6,136 nucleotides of DNA, from the NCBI GenBank assembly GCA_023301245.1, contig JALZUV010000265.1, positions 1 through 6,136 on the forward strand. Reading direction: 5' to 3'. Shown piece by piece: positions 1-6,136 of the stretch. The position numbers were made by a program, and so were the translations under genes. This DNA is from Rickettsiales bacterium (lineage in GTDB: Bacteria > Pseudomonadota > Alphaproteobacteria > Rickettsiales > JALZUV01). Under the pieces are notes generated by a model, which ran no database searches, was not told the DNA's origin, and saw nothing but the letters and a program-made list of their open reading frames with translations. Each line of letters opens with the position of its first letter. The stretch's first letter is position 1.

Positions 1-520
1 TCCAAAAAGGGATTCCAATCGGATTCAGTCTGAAACGAAAACGAACATCGAAGAGGCCTGAGCGCTGTGAGCGAGTCCTCATATTTTGATATATATCTAT
101 ATAGGTGCTGTCATGAAATGGGAGCTCGAAAGTTTTTGCCTCGCACGTGATCAAGATCGAAACACATGCTAAAGATCTCCCAGCAGTTTTCTCGGCACTC
201 CCCGCACGTGCTTTTATCACCCCGGCATAAACAGCTCGTTTGATATTATTTTTAAGCTAAAACGTTTTATGTACAAACAAGGCCATTTAACGGAATCTTT
301 CAGCCATGCCCAACCACGCCTCAGGCACTACAGTAGCGAGAATCAGAAAATAAATTATTCACAGCCAAATAAAAACATGAGTCATCATTTTAAGCCCAAA
401 AACGTCACTCCTCGGCTTGTAATAGAGTAGGGTAGCCACGTCCCAGCTGCTACACACTCTCCTACAAGCCCCTGAACCTTGCCCATGATACTGTGGCGAG
501 GACTTTGGTTTCTAGGTCTG
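1..520. other. Non-coding 5' flank, no gene supported
   Basis: I see no ORF of useful length on either strand in this AT-richer stretch. It holds an AT run (about 80-104), two copies of the octamer CGCACGTG (142-149 and 203-210), and two AATAAA hexamers on the plus strand (349-354 and 368-373). The hexamers could be polyadenylation signals of a gene ending further upstream, but they are common by chance in such sequence. The only late ATG (485-487) opens an 18-codon frame that stops at 539-541. The stretch may be host flank or the outer end of the retroelement. No repeat linking it to the 3' side of the element was found by eye. Confidence 0.5.
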
Positions 521-521
521 T

Positions 522-550
522 GCGCGACGCGCGCTCGCTAGTATAAATTT
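522..550 (+). promoter_or_regulatory. Possible TATA-type promoter of the retroelement with adjacent GC palindrome
   Basis: A TATA-like sequence, TATAAATTTA, starts at 542. About 10 bases upstream is the palindrome GCGCG-A-CGCGC (522-532). Downstream lies a CA-rich stretch with no ATG, as expected of a transcribed leader. The position, about 140 bases before the open RT frame, fits an element promoter. This rests on motif and context only; no initiator element or transcription evidence is available. Confidence 0.4.
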
Positions 551-686
551 AAGCGAAAGAAAATCAGAAAACCAAGATTTCAACATACTCATAGTACACA
601 CCGAACACACCCGAAGCACACGTCATAAAACACGCACCCATACCCATACACCTCATACACTGCCGCCGGTTCCACACGCACTTTAG
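551..686 (+). other. CA-rich, ATG-free leader
   Basis: This stretch is dominated by A and C on the plus strand, most strongly at about 594-680, with very few G or T. It ends at TAG (684-686), which closes the RT frame upstream. The same bases, CTTTAG followed by G, could also be read as a weak intron acceptor, in which case the RT coding sequence would begin in an exon at 687. No ATG occurs between 488 and 989, so it looks like an unstructured 5' leader. It is not evidently protein-coding. Confidence 0.35.
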
Positions 687-2921
687 GATCAGACGAAGAT
701 AACAACTTTCCTGGAGGAACGGAGACGCCGCGTAGCCCGAGCCCGCACATACCGTCTCGAAGACGAAGGCAGTAGCGTTGAGGAAGAAATAGATCAGAGG
801 GTGCGGCACAGGCTGAACTCTCATACAAACTGGTATAACCAACCCCAACTAGACGGTAGCACGTTGCCCACACCTCGAAACGCCCCCTTGAGAAGGAAAC
901 AGGATTTTGTCCCGGGGCACTTGAGCGCAGCGATTGAGTTTTGGGAGCACGAGATCCTCGTAGATAACGCGGAAGAGCAGACACAGACGATGCTGGGGTG
1001 GCTCAGAGGGGTGCGGGTCCAAGAATTCATAGACCCGAACGCACAAGGGGAGTTCCTGGGAAGACCTTACAGCGGTAAAGAAATAACCCCCGCCAAATTC
1101 CAAAACCACGTACCAACAGAATTCGAAACGTGGGTAGATATAGAACTCGAAAACCTCGCAAGCAAAGGATGTTTGGCAAAATGGACAGATATTGCAGACG
1201 TCAGCAAACAGCCGGAACCTCGCTTGGTCTTGGCATTGGGGGTAGAACCGAGCAAGCCCCGGTTGTTCTGGGACGGAAGATGGTTGAATAAGATGTGCAA
1301 AAATATGCCCTTTAAAATGGACGGGGTAGGAAAGGTAGCTCAGGTTGCGTGAAAAGGGGCGCACCAAGCAACTCTAGACCACAAAAGTGGTTTCCACCAC
1401 GTACCGATCGACCCGGAATCGTGGACATACTTTGGCCTGTGTTGGAAGGGGGAATTTTACGTGTGGACTGTGCTCTGCTTTGGGTGGTGCTTATCACCAT
1501 ACATCTACCACACGTTATCCTCGGCGGTAGCACGGTACTTGAGAGCGCGGGACGTGCCAACACTGGTTTGGTTAGACGATTTCTACCTGACAAATTTCCG
1601 CACCACACGCAACGAAAACGCACAACAACAGGCGAAAGCGGCCGAAGCCGCAGTTCACCTTGCACTCCGCGTGATCTATAGAGCAGGGTACTTCATGTCC
1701 GTGGGTAAGTGCGTGCTTCAACCCACGACGCGTTTAGTGTACTTAGGAATAGTTTGCGACTCGGCGAGGCGCCGCTTCGAGGTCCCGGAAGAAAAACTAG
1801 TGAAACTAGAGACACTTATAACGACGGCGATAAACACGAAATCGATCTCGTTTGCAGTACTAGAGAAAGTTGCCGGGAAGTGCACGAGCATGACGGTGGC
1901 AGTCCCCGCGGCGAGCTTGTACACGTTCAATATGTACACGCAGATCGGACACCTCCAACGTACCGGGAAGAGTAGAGTCTCAGCAACGGTTAAAGTAGCC
2001 CCTAACGGAGGACTAAGAGCCGAATTTGACAAATGGTTAGAGGTTCGGGCTCGCATGAACGGGGCGACTTGGGTCCAAGCACAACACAGGTTGTTATCCG
2101 TGTCAGGCGCGACCGACGCCTCGTCTTCTGGTTGGGGAGGGGTAATGAGGGGCCCAGATCAAAACCCCTTTGAGGCTGCCGCCGATTTTCCAGACGATTG
2201 GGTGGGGGCTCACATTAACGAGAAGGAGGCATACGCACTGCTAGAGACTATCCGCCTGTTTAGCCGGGCAAGGCCATCCCAGATCCAGGGTTCGACGGTA
2301 GTGGTAGACGTCGACAACCAGTCAGTGTTTTACGCTTTCCGTGAAGGAAAGTCGGGAAACACTCGGATGCACGAAGTTAATACCAGTCTGTTTTGGTTAC
2401 AAGTAGACCTCGATTTCACTTTGAACCTGCGGTGGGTGCGCTCCGAAGACAACAAAGAAGCAGACGAGCTATCCCGCGCAAGCGGCGAGGAATATGTGCG
2501 ATTGTCGCAAGGGGCGTTTGATGCACTGTGGGACAACTGGGGAGGTTTTGATGTGGATCTGATGGCCACGACGGCATCGACACACCGAGTCCCGTTGGGC
2601 AGGCCAGGGGCAGGCAGGCAGCTCCCTTTCTTTTCACGGTACAATACGGAGGGCAGCGCGGGGGTGGACGTACTCAGCCAGGACGTCAGCATGATGCCTG
2701 ATTTTTCGAAAGAGTGTTTCGGTTTCTGTTTCCCGCCCCCGAGTATGGTAGGAGTCGTGCTGCAACACCTGGAAGAGAAAGGGGCACACGCAGTCGTCGT
2801 AATACCAGACGCTAAGCTACATTGGTTTCCCAAGCTGCAGGCGGCGACAGTGAGGTCGCAGCAGGTAGCAGAACCAGGGGGGGGGAGGGCAGTTTTTCCG
2901 TTTACACCACCAGAGGAATAA
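687..2921 (+). pseudogene. Reverse transcriptase / RNase H / methyltransferase-like polyprotein, interrupted by TGA
   Basis: One frame runs from 687 to the TAA at 2919-2921, broken only by TGA at 1350-1352. The fingers region precedes the stop (PRLFWDGRWLNKMCKNMPF). After it come motif A (LDHKSGFHHV, catalytic Asp at 1377-1379), motif B (CFGWCLSPYIYHTL) and motif C (LVWLDDFYL, Asp pair at 1575-1580). RNase H follows at about 2100-2475: TDAS (Asp 2115), NEKEAYAL (Glu 2226), VDVDNQSV (Asp 2313) and NKEADELSR (Asp 2463). From about 2538 a domain with VDLMAT, LPFFSR, CFPPPSMV and IPDAKLHWFPKL resembles the methyltransferase-like module of DIRS-type elements. The enzyme would copy element RNA into DNA. 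There is no ATG before 990, although recognisable sequence (AIEFWEHEIL) lies upstream of it, so the true start is unresolved: non-AUG, spliced or lost. A frameshift is also suspected at 2877-2897, with a possible C-terminus to 2988. Family assignment is firm; pseudogene status is inferred from the stop. Confidence 0.88.
1350..1352 (+). other. In-frame TGA stop inside the RT domain
   Basis: The frame reads GKVAQVA, stop, then KGAHQATLDHKSGFHHV without any phase change, so a single nonsense codon separates the RT fingers from motif A. The preceding codon is GCG. An ancestral CGA arginine codon here would have placed C in a CpG, and deamination of methylated C would give exactly this TGA. That origin is inference; recoding or a sequencing error are alternatives. 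Confidence 0.85.
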
Positions 2922-2988
2922 GGTGACACACCGTTTTCACAAGTGGGGAATGAGGGCAGTCGAAGTAGACTTCAGGGAATCCCGGTAA
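2877..2988 (+). other. Probable frameshift and displaced C-terminus of the RT polyprotein
   Basis: The annotated frame ends in a Pro/Gly-rich tail at TAA 2919-2921, just after a run of nine G (2877-2885) and a run of five T (2892-2896). Skipping one base in either run moves into a frame that continues RLHHQRNKVTHRFHKWGMRA, then VEVDFRESR, to a TAA at 2986-2988. That sequence looks more like the end of a DIRS-type post-RNase H domain than the PFTPPEE tail does. The similarity is a judgement from memory of the family, not an alignment. Confidence 0.4.
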
Positions 2989-3128
2989 TGAAAACGCAAA
3001 ACAACTCTCCAATTCGAACGCCGTAACGAAAACACACGCACACGACGTATAAGGATGACCCATCCGACCCACGCGCATACGGTTATCTGTTTTCGATCAA
3101 ACACCGGACCGAGCAGGCTTTTCGAGGG
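2989..3128 (+). other. Spacer between the RT and YR ORFs
   Basis: This interval has A/C-rich parts similar in composition to the leader before the RT frame. In the YR frame a TAA lies at 3024-3026, and the frame is then open (RKHTHTTYKDD onward) up to the ATG at 3129. An upstream non-AUG start therefore cannot be excluded, although the low-complexity start argues against it. No TATA box or other clear promoter was seen. Confidence 0.4.
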
Positions 3129-4610
3129 ATGTTCGGATCGCTACGTTCTTTGGTACAACAACTGGCGGCTTTACTCGCCGGTTTCTCGGTGGACAGAGGC
3201 CTGCCGAAGGCGCAGAATAACTCGCTGATCAAAGTATCGGCGATAAGGGCACGAGTGCTATGCCAAAAATGTCACGGCGAACACGACGAGGCATTCAAGT
3301 TCTGCCAATTTTGTGGAAAACCTTGGATAGTCGAGGAGAGAGACGTAACTTTGACGATGCACGTTGATGAGAAAGCCATAGACAAGCGGGCGGAGCAGTT
3401 CCACGCCGCGGTAGCAGCTTTAGCGTCCGTAAGGAGCAGGAATCAGTCCACGGACCTATTTAACCGGTTCTTGGGGTCACGTGTCGGAAAAGGCGCCAAA
3501 CATATGGCGGCCGCACAACCTACAGACATTCTGGAAATCCTCTGTTGGTTAGACTCGTGCGGGGAGCGGAGACGCACAATAGTACATGACGTTCACTGTG
3601 AACCAGTGGGGACAGAAACTTTCACGGAAGCCTGTAAAGCGAGAGGCCGATGCGGCAAGAGGTTCGCCCACGATTCCCTTCGTACTAACTACGTATCCAA
3701 GCTAGCGGTAGCATACGAGAGGGACCTCGGAGTGGCACCAGCATGGTGCGATCAGTTAAGGGTAGGTAACCCAGTTCGAAGCGACATTGTGACGCAGTAC
3801 ATGGCTTTTTCGCGGTCAGAGCAAAAGAGGGCCGGGGTGAGGGTAAAACAGGCGCCGGCGCTATTGCACAGTCACTTAGCGTCCATCGTAGCACCCCTGC
3901 GGGCTCGTCTCCAGGGCACAGTAGACCTGGCAGAACGACTGACTCTTGCACGCAACATAGCGTTATTTACAGTAGCGTTCAGTACGACGAAGCGGGGAGA
4001 CGAGCTCACGCGCACCCTCATCCAACGCATTCTCAGGCTCCCCAACCACTGTGGTTTCCTTCTGAATTTCCAGTGGGGGAAGACTATGCGCGATGGCGCC
4101 GACCATCTACTGACGATCCCCTACGACGCACAGCATGCCGACACATGCCCCGTACGAGCGATAGAACGCTGGATAGAAGTCGGAAACTTTGCGGGGTGGG
4201 ACATGGGCAAGGGTTACCTGTTTCCGGTCATCTCCATGTCGGACGGGAACAACACCCCGGTACGAGGCTCACGCCTGCTCTCCGCGAGCCAGATGACGGC
4301 ACTTTTGAAGCAGAGCGCATCAGCGGCGGGCGTACAAGGAGATTTCTCGATGCACTCTTTTCGATCTGGGGGGGCGGTTTCACGGGCTTTAGCAGGGGAC
4401 GATCTGTCCACTATCATGCAACGGGCATTTTGGAAAAACCCAAAGACAGCATGGAGGTACATGCAATTAGCCCAGGTAGTGTCGCCAGGGTCGTCGGGAT
4501 ACTCCATGGTCCCGGGCGTTACAGAGCACCAGTACCGATTGATTAATGAGTTCCCTCTGAGTGAGCAGAGCAGGTCGTGGGCGGCTTTTGGAAATGAACC
4601 AATGATGTAA
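3129..4610 (+). CDS. Tyrosine recombinase (integrase) of a YR retrotransposon, intact
   Basis: This 493-residue protein is a tyrosine recombinase that would integrate the element's DNA copy by strand exchange through a covalent 3'-phosphotyrosine. In the catalytic domain, Arg289 lies in TTKRGDELTR, a candidate Lys318 in QWGKTM, His409 and Arg412 in HSFRSGGA, Trp436 in AFWKNP, and the nucleophile Tyr444 in AWRYMQ. The spacing from the second Arg to Tyr is 32 residues, the same as in Cre (R292 to Y324), so the active site looks complete. N-terminal to this, Cys45, Cys48, Cys59 and Cys62 form a CxxC-x10-CxxC zinc ribbon. A second cluster (His153, His156, Cys157, Cys169, Cys175) precedes a helical region with GNPVRSDIVTQYM that resembles a core-binding domain. 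The ATG at 3129 has G at -3 and is the first ATG of the open frame. It begins 207 bases after the RT frame's stop, with no overlap. No frameshift or stop is seen. Naming beyond the YR-retrotransposon class is not supported. Confidence 0.92.
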   Translation: MFGSLRSLVQQLAALLAGFSVDRGLPKAQNNSLIKVSAIRARVLCQKCHGEHDEAFKFCQFCGKPWIVEERDVTLTMHVDEKAIDKRAEQFHAAVAALASVRSRNQSTDLFNRFLGSRVGKGAKHMAAAQPTDILEILCWLDSCGERRRTIVHDVHCEPVGTETFTEACKARGRCGKRFAHDSLRTNYVSKLAVAYERDLGVAPAWCDQLRVGNPVRSDIVTQYMAFSRSEQKRAGVRVKQAPALLHSHLASIVAPLRARLQGTVDLAERLTLARNIALFTVAFSTTKRGDELTRTLIQRILRLPNHCGFLLNFQWGKTMRDGADHLLTIPYDAQHADTCPVRAIERWIEVGNFAGWDMGKGYLFPVISMSDGNNTPVRGSRLLSASQMTALLKQSASAAGVQGDFSMHSFRSGGAVSRALAGDDLSTIMQRAFWKNPKTAWRYMQLAQVVSPGSSGYSMVPGVTEHQYRLINEFPLSEQSRSWAAFGNEPMM

Positions 4611-4737
4611 CAAAATACACCAATTTACATAAGACGCCGGAAGAGAGTGTGGGGAAAAACAGCTCCATCAGCACAACGACAACCAGCACCAAGCTGAATA
4701 TCGCGATTCTGAGAGAGACAGTGGAAAGTAAGGGAGG

Positions 4738-4771
4738 GGTGGTAGCACCGACCGCGGGAGGTGCTTCCACC
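4738..4771. repeat. 34-bp interrupted palindrome centred on CCGCGG
   Basis: The arms are GGTGGTAGCACC (4738-4749) and GGTGCTTCCACC (4760-4771). They are inverted copies with one mismatch, and they sit symmetrically around CCGCGG (4752-4757), separated on each side by GA. GTAAG (4728-4732) and CTTAC (4775-4779) can extend the stem asymmetrically. It lies about 130 bases after the YR stop codon. It could be an RNA hairpin in the element's 3' region or a two-fold-symmetric protein or recombinase site. No function is shown by sequence alone. Confidence 0.6.
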
Positions 4772-4957
4772 ATTCTTACCCCACACTATATGAGAAGAAG
4801 TACTACGATGTAGTCCGAGAATACATGCGTATTTGCTCGTGTCGTTAAAAACGGCCCTAAAAGGTACCTGGTACAGCATTAAAACAACTAACACGGATAA
4901 ACCTAAGTCATAGCCCATAGGCTGCAGTTCTTCACAGCAGCACCCAGTACTCAACCC

Positions 4958-5017
4958 GATGGACGATGGACGACGATGGACGACGATGGAAAAATCTAAA
5001 GGTCGACGATGGACGAC
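4958..5017. repeat. Short tandem repeat of GATGGACGAC
   Basis: A 7-base partial unit (4958-4964) is followed by two perfect 10-bp units (4965-4974 and 4975-4984) and a GATGGA start that degenerates. After an A-rich gap, a further perfect unit lies at 5008-5017. This is a minisatellite-like run, probably made by replication slippage. On the minus strand it would encode the repeated motif VVHRRP inside an otherwise unsupported ORF. Confidence 0.75.
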
Positions 5018-5560
5018 GCGTGCTTCAGCCAAACTTCATGTCAGGGGTGACTGCAGCTGATTTTCGGGATAGACGAGGGTTGTCAGCAGCTTGGGGACGT
5101 GCAGCACCAACCGCACGCATCTTCGGACCACCGCATCAATTTTGGAGTTTGACAGTCGATAAGTTAGGTGCACACCACAATCATCGAATGAAACGTTTGT
5201 CGAAAGGCAGCAACCGATGCTGTTTACGCCTACGTAGTCGTAAGCGGTAAGCTGCAACACGCGACCCGGGGGCAGCCGCTATGCACATTTCCACATTGCC
5301 TCATATGTTCAAACGGACGTTGGTGTGTGGTACGCTTGGAGTAGTTCCTGGATCTCATCTCCCACCGTATACGACGGAGACACAGAAAAACAAGCCCCTA
5401 CGACACCTCGGGAGCTATTTCACACACCTTGCTCGAAATTTCCTGGTCCCAACCCCTTCCTCTCTCGTTTTCGCCGGTGACATCCCTTGCCGAGTCGCAT
5501 ACATGAGTCGCGCCGCATTTTCGGAAGGGTTTCCGCAAATCCCCGCATCCCGTTGGAAGC

Positions 5561-5571
5561 GTTTTTTTCAG
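5561..5571 (+). promoter_or_regulatory. Possible 3' splice acceptor for a 5' UTR intron
   Basis: A run of seven T followed by CAG (AG at 5570-5571) matches a strong intron acceptor. It lies 74 bases before the ATG at 5646 on the same strand. The gene's first coding exon ends in a consensus donor, so introns are expected in this host. No matching donor or branch point was identified with confidence, so the site remains a candidate only. Confidence 0.25.
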
Positions 5572-5645
5572 GTCTTTATTTGAGGTGCAGCCTGCCTCGC
5601 GCACGAGCCAGCAGCTCTCCTAACCTTGCTTAGCGAGTCACGGCA

Positions 5646-6123
5646 ATGCGTTTTATTTTGCTACTGCTGTGCTGTGTAGCTCCTGTGTGGTCATTCGCAC
5701 CGAACGTGGCACACTCTGCATCGAGACCTACTGCTACACTCGGGCGGCACTACGATGCGAGGTGTCACGTGTCCATGTGGGATGCATCTCGTCCTTGGTC
5801 GGCGTCGTGCCCCTCGTCAGATTCAGGGCGGCGTCCCTTGATCTCGCGCTTGATGAGCGCACGTAGCGTCGACGGTGGAGGGGGCGACCCACCCGGGGAG
5901 ATTTCCGCCGAGATCCGGGCCGTCGGTATAAAGATCGAGGAAATCGAGGAGGAGATCAAGGCTATCAAGGACGCTCTCTCCGGGGGATCTCGTTATCTTG
6001 GCATCACTGACCGCGACGTCCTCCTTGAGGAAAAGAAGCAGCTCCAAGAGGAAAAGAAGCAGCTCCGGGAGAAAGAGCTCCTGCTGTTGAAGAAGCCAGC
6101 AACCGCGGCAGTGTCACTCTCAG
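5646..6123 (+). CDS. First coding exon of a probable plastid-targeted coiled-coil protein (partial)
   Basis: The ATG at 5646 opens a frame that stays open to the window edge. Residues 1-16 (MRFILLLLCCVAPVWS) form a hydrophobic signal peptide, followed directly by FAPN. Phe at the predicted cleavage site, in a Ser-Phe-Ala-Pro context, is the hallmark ASAFAP-type motif of plastid import in diatoms, brown algae and related lineages. Residues 20 to about 72 are rich in Ser, Arg, His and Ala, like a transit peptide. From about residue 83 the protein is charged and helical: ISAEIRAVGIKIEEIEEEI, then SRYLGITDRDVLLEE, then two 7-residue EEKKQLQ/R repeats and EKELLLLKK, predicted to form a coiled coil. 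A consensus donor, CAG|GTATGA, follows base 6123 and gives a phase-1 intron; reading on would add only a few residues before the window ends. The function of the mature protein is not recognisable. The start choice is supported by the signal peptide. Confidence 0.72.
6027..6068 (+). repeat. 21-bp tandem duplication within the coiled-coil exon
   Basis: Two 21-bp units (6027-6047 and 6048-6068) differ only at their last two bases. Each encodes a seven-residue heptad, EEKKQLQ or EEKKQLR, in frame. A diverged third copy, encoding EKELLLL, follows. The period equals one coiled-coil heptad, so duplication lengthens the helix without breaking the register. Confidence 0.8.
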
Positions 6124-6129
6124 GTATGA
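6121..6129 (+). other. Intron 5' splice donor (CAG|GTATGA)
   Basis: The last exon base would be 6123 and the intron starts with GT at 6124-6125. The match to the eukaryotic donor consensus is good, and it falls at the end of the helical exon, where the open frame would otherwise enter sequence of different character. The acceptor lies outside the window. Confidence 0.5.
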
Positions 6130-6136
6130 TACATAC

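Larger units (their letters stand above)
541..4800 (+). mobile_element. Tyrosine-recombinase retrotransposon (DIRS/PAT/Ngaro group), ends approximate
   Basis: The order RT, RNase H, methyltransferase-like domain, then tyrosine recombinase on one strand defines the YR retrotransposons. Gypsy and Copia elements differ in encoding an aspartic protease and a DDE integrase, and neither is visible here. The RT has the distinctive DHKSGFHH motif A and WLDDF motif C of this group. The methyltransferase-like domain after RNase H favours DIRS or PAT over Ngaro, but I am not sure enough of its identity to decide. A gag-like ORF is absent. The limits given are only the TATA-like box on the left and a palindrome on the right. 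Neither inverted terminal repeats (DIRS) nor split direct repeats (PAT, Ngaro) were found, so the true ends may lie elsewhere or have been lost. The RT frame has an internal stop while the YR is intact, so this copy is probably not autonomous. Confidence 0.85.
4611..5645. other. Region without a convincing gene: element 3' end and host upstream sequence
   Basis: This kilobase holds several ORFs of 68 to 135 codons on both strands, for example minus 4625-5032 and plus 5281-5583. None shows a recognisable domain, conserved motif or preferred frame. Visible structure is limited to a 34-bp interrupted palindrome (4738-4771), a 9-bp inverted repeat (4646-4654 with 4779-4787), a short tandem repeat (4958-5017), and a pyrimidine-tract splice-acceptor-like site (5561-5571). 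The retroelement's 3' boundary must fall somewhere here, and the promoter and 5' UTR of the gene at 5646 probably lie at the far end. Confidence 0.5.

Noticed and set aside
142..210. Two CGCACGTG octamers as a regulatory pair
   Set aside because: They contain a CACGTG core that also occurs inside coding sequence (near 3479 and 5766); two copies 61 bases apart with no nearby start are not enough to call a site.
349..373. Two AATAAA hexamers as polyadenylation signals
   Set aside because: No upstream gene is visible and the region is AT-rich, so chance occurrence is likely.
1350..1352. Selenocysteine or tryptophan recoding at the TGA
   Set aside because: Nothing supports a selenocysteine insertion element, and TGG tryptophan codons are used normally; no other in-frame TGA occurs in the window's coding frames.
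849..1367. 172-codon minus-strand ORF spanning the RT stop codon
   Set aside because: It shows no domain or motif and lies opposite clear RT sequence; its length is explained by the base composition of the coding strand.
2330..2929. 199-codon minus-strand ORF
   Set aside because: It lies opposite the RNase H and methyltransferase-like coding sequence and is low-complexity Ser/Pro/Thr-rich; it is a shadow of the real frame.
4073..4546. 157-codon plus-strand ORF inside the YR gene
   Set aside because: It is an alternative frame of the YR catalytic domain, rich in Arg and Gly, with no motif of its own.
3129..4610. Crypton (YR-only DNA transposon) or bacterial/phage integrase
   Set aside because: The YR follows an RT, RNase H and methyltransferase-like frame on the same strand, which marks a YR retrotransposon. 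Eukaryotic splice and targeting signals lie in the same window.
4625..5032. 135-codon minus-strand ORF
   Set aside because: Its start comes from the tandem repeat and the rest is unrecognisable; it crosses the palindrome and probably the element boundary.
5281..5583. 100-codon plus-strand ORF upstream of the plastid-targeted gene
   Set aside because: No domain or targeting signal is visible and it overlaps an acceptor-like site. It is likely non-coding upstream sequence.

Overview
This is a eukaryotic nuclear window. Its main content is a tyrosine-recombinase (YR) retrotransposon of the DIRS/PAT/Ngaro group, lying upstream of and on the same strand as the first exon of a host gene. The host is most likely a photosynthetic stramenopile such as a brown alga or a relative. 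The main clue is the protein starting at 5646: a signal peptide runs straight into a Ser-Phe-Ala-Pro motif and then an S/R/H-rich stretch, which is the bipartite plastid-targeting layout of algae with secondary red plastids. The exon also ends at a consensus GT intron donor. The species is inference.

Layout. Bases 1 to about 520 are AT-richer flank with no credible gene. A TATA-like box (about 542-550), preceded by a GC palindrome, leads into a CA-rich leader with no ATG. From 687 one reading frame encodes reverse transcriptase (RT), RNase H and a C-terminal methyltransferase-like domain. It is broken by one in-frame TGA (1350-1352) just before RT motif A, and it may carry a frameshift near its end (2877-2897), so I call it a pseudogene. 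A 207-bp spacer follows. Then comes an intact 493-residue YR (3129-4610) with a complete catalytic set and two N-terminal Cys/His clusters. Bases 4611-5645 hold no convincing gene, but contain a 34-bp interrupted palindrome and a short GATGGACGAC tandem repeat. The plastid-protein exon starts at 5646 and leaves the window at its first intron.

How the parts work together: in YR retrotransposons, RT and RNase H copy the element RNA, and the YR inserts the resulting DNA by recombination rather than by a DDE integrase. No DDE integrase, aspartic protease or gag-like ORF is visible. I found no pair of inverted or split direct repeats by eye, so the element ends are undefined. The YR looks functional while the RT is interrupted, so this copy is probably not autonomous but could still supply recombinase. 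No CRISPR, tRNA, rRNA or prokaryotic operon signals were seen.
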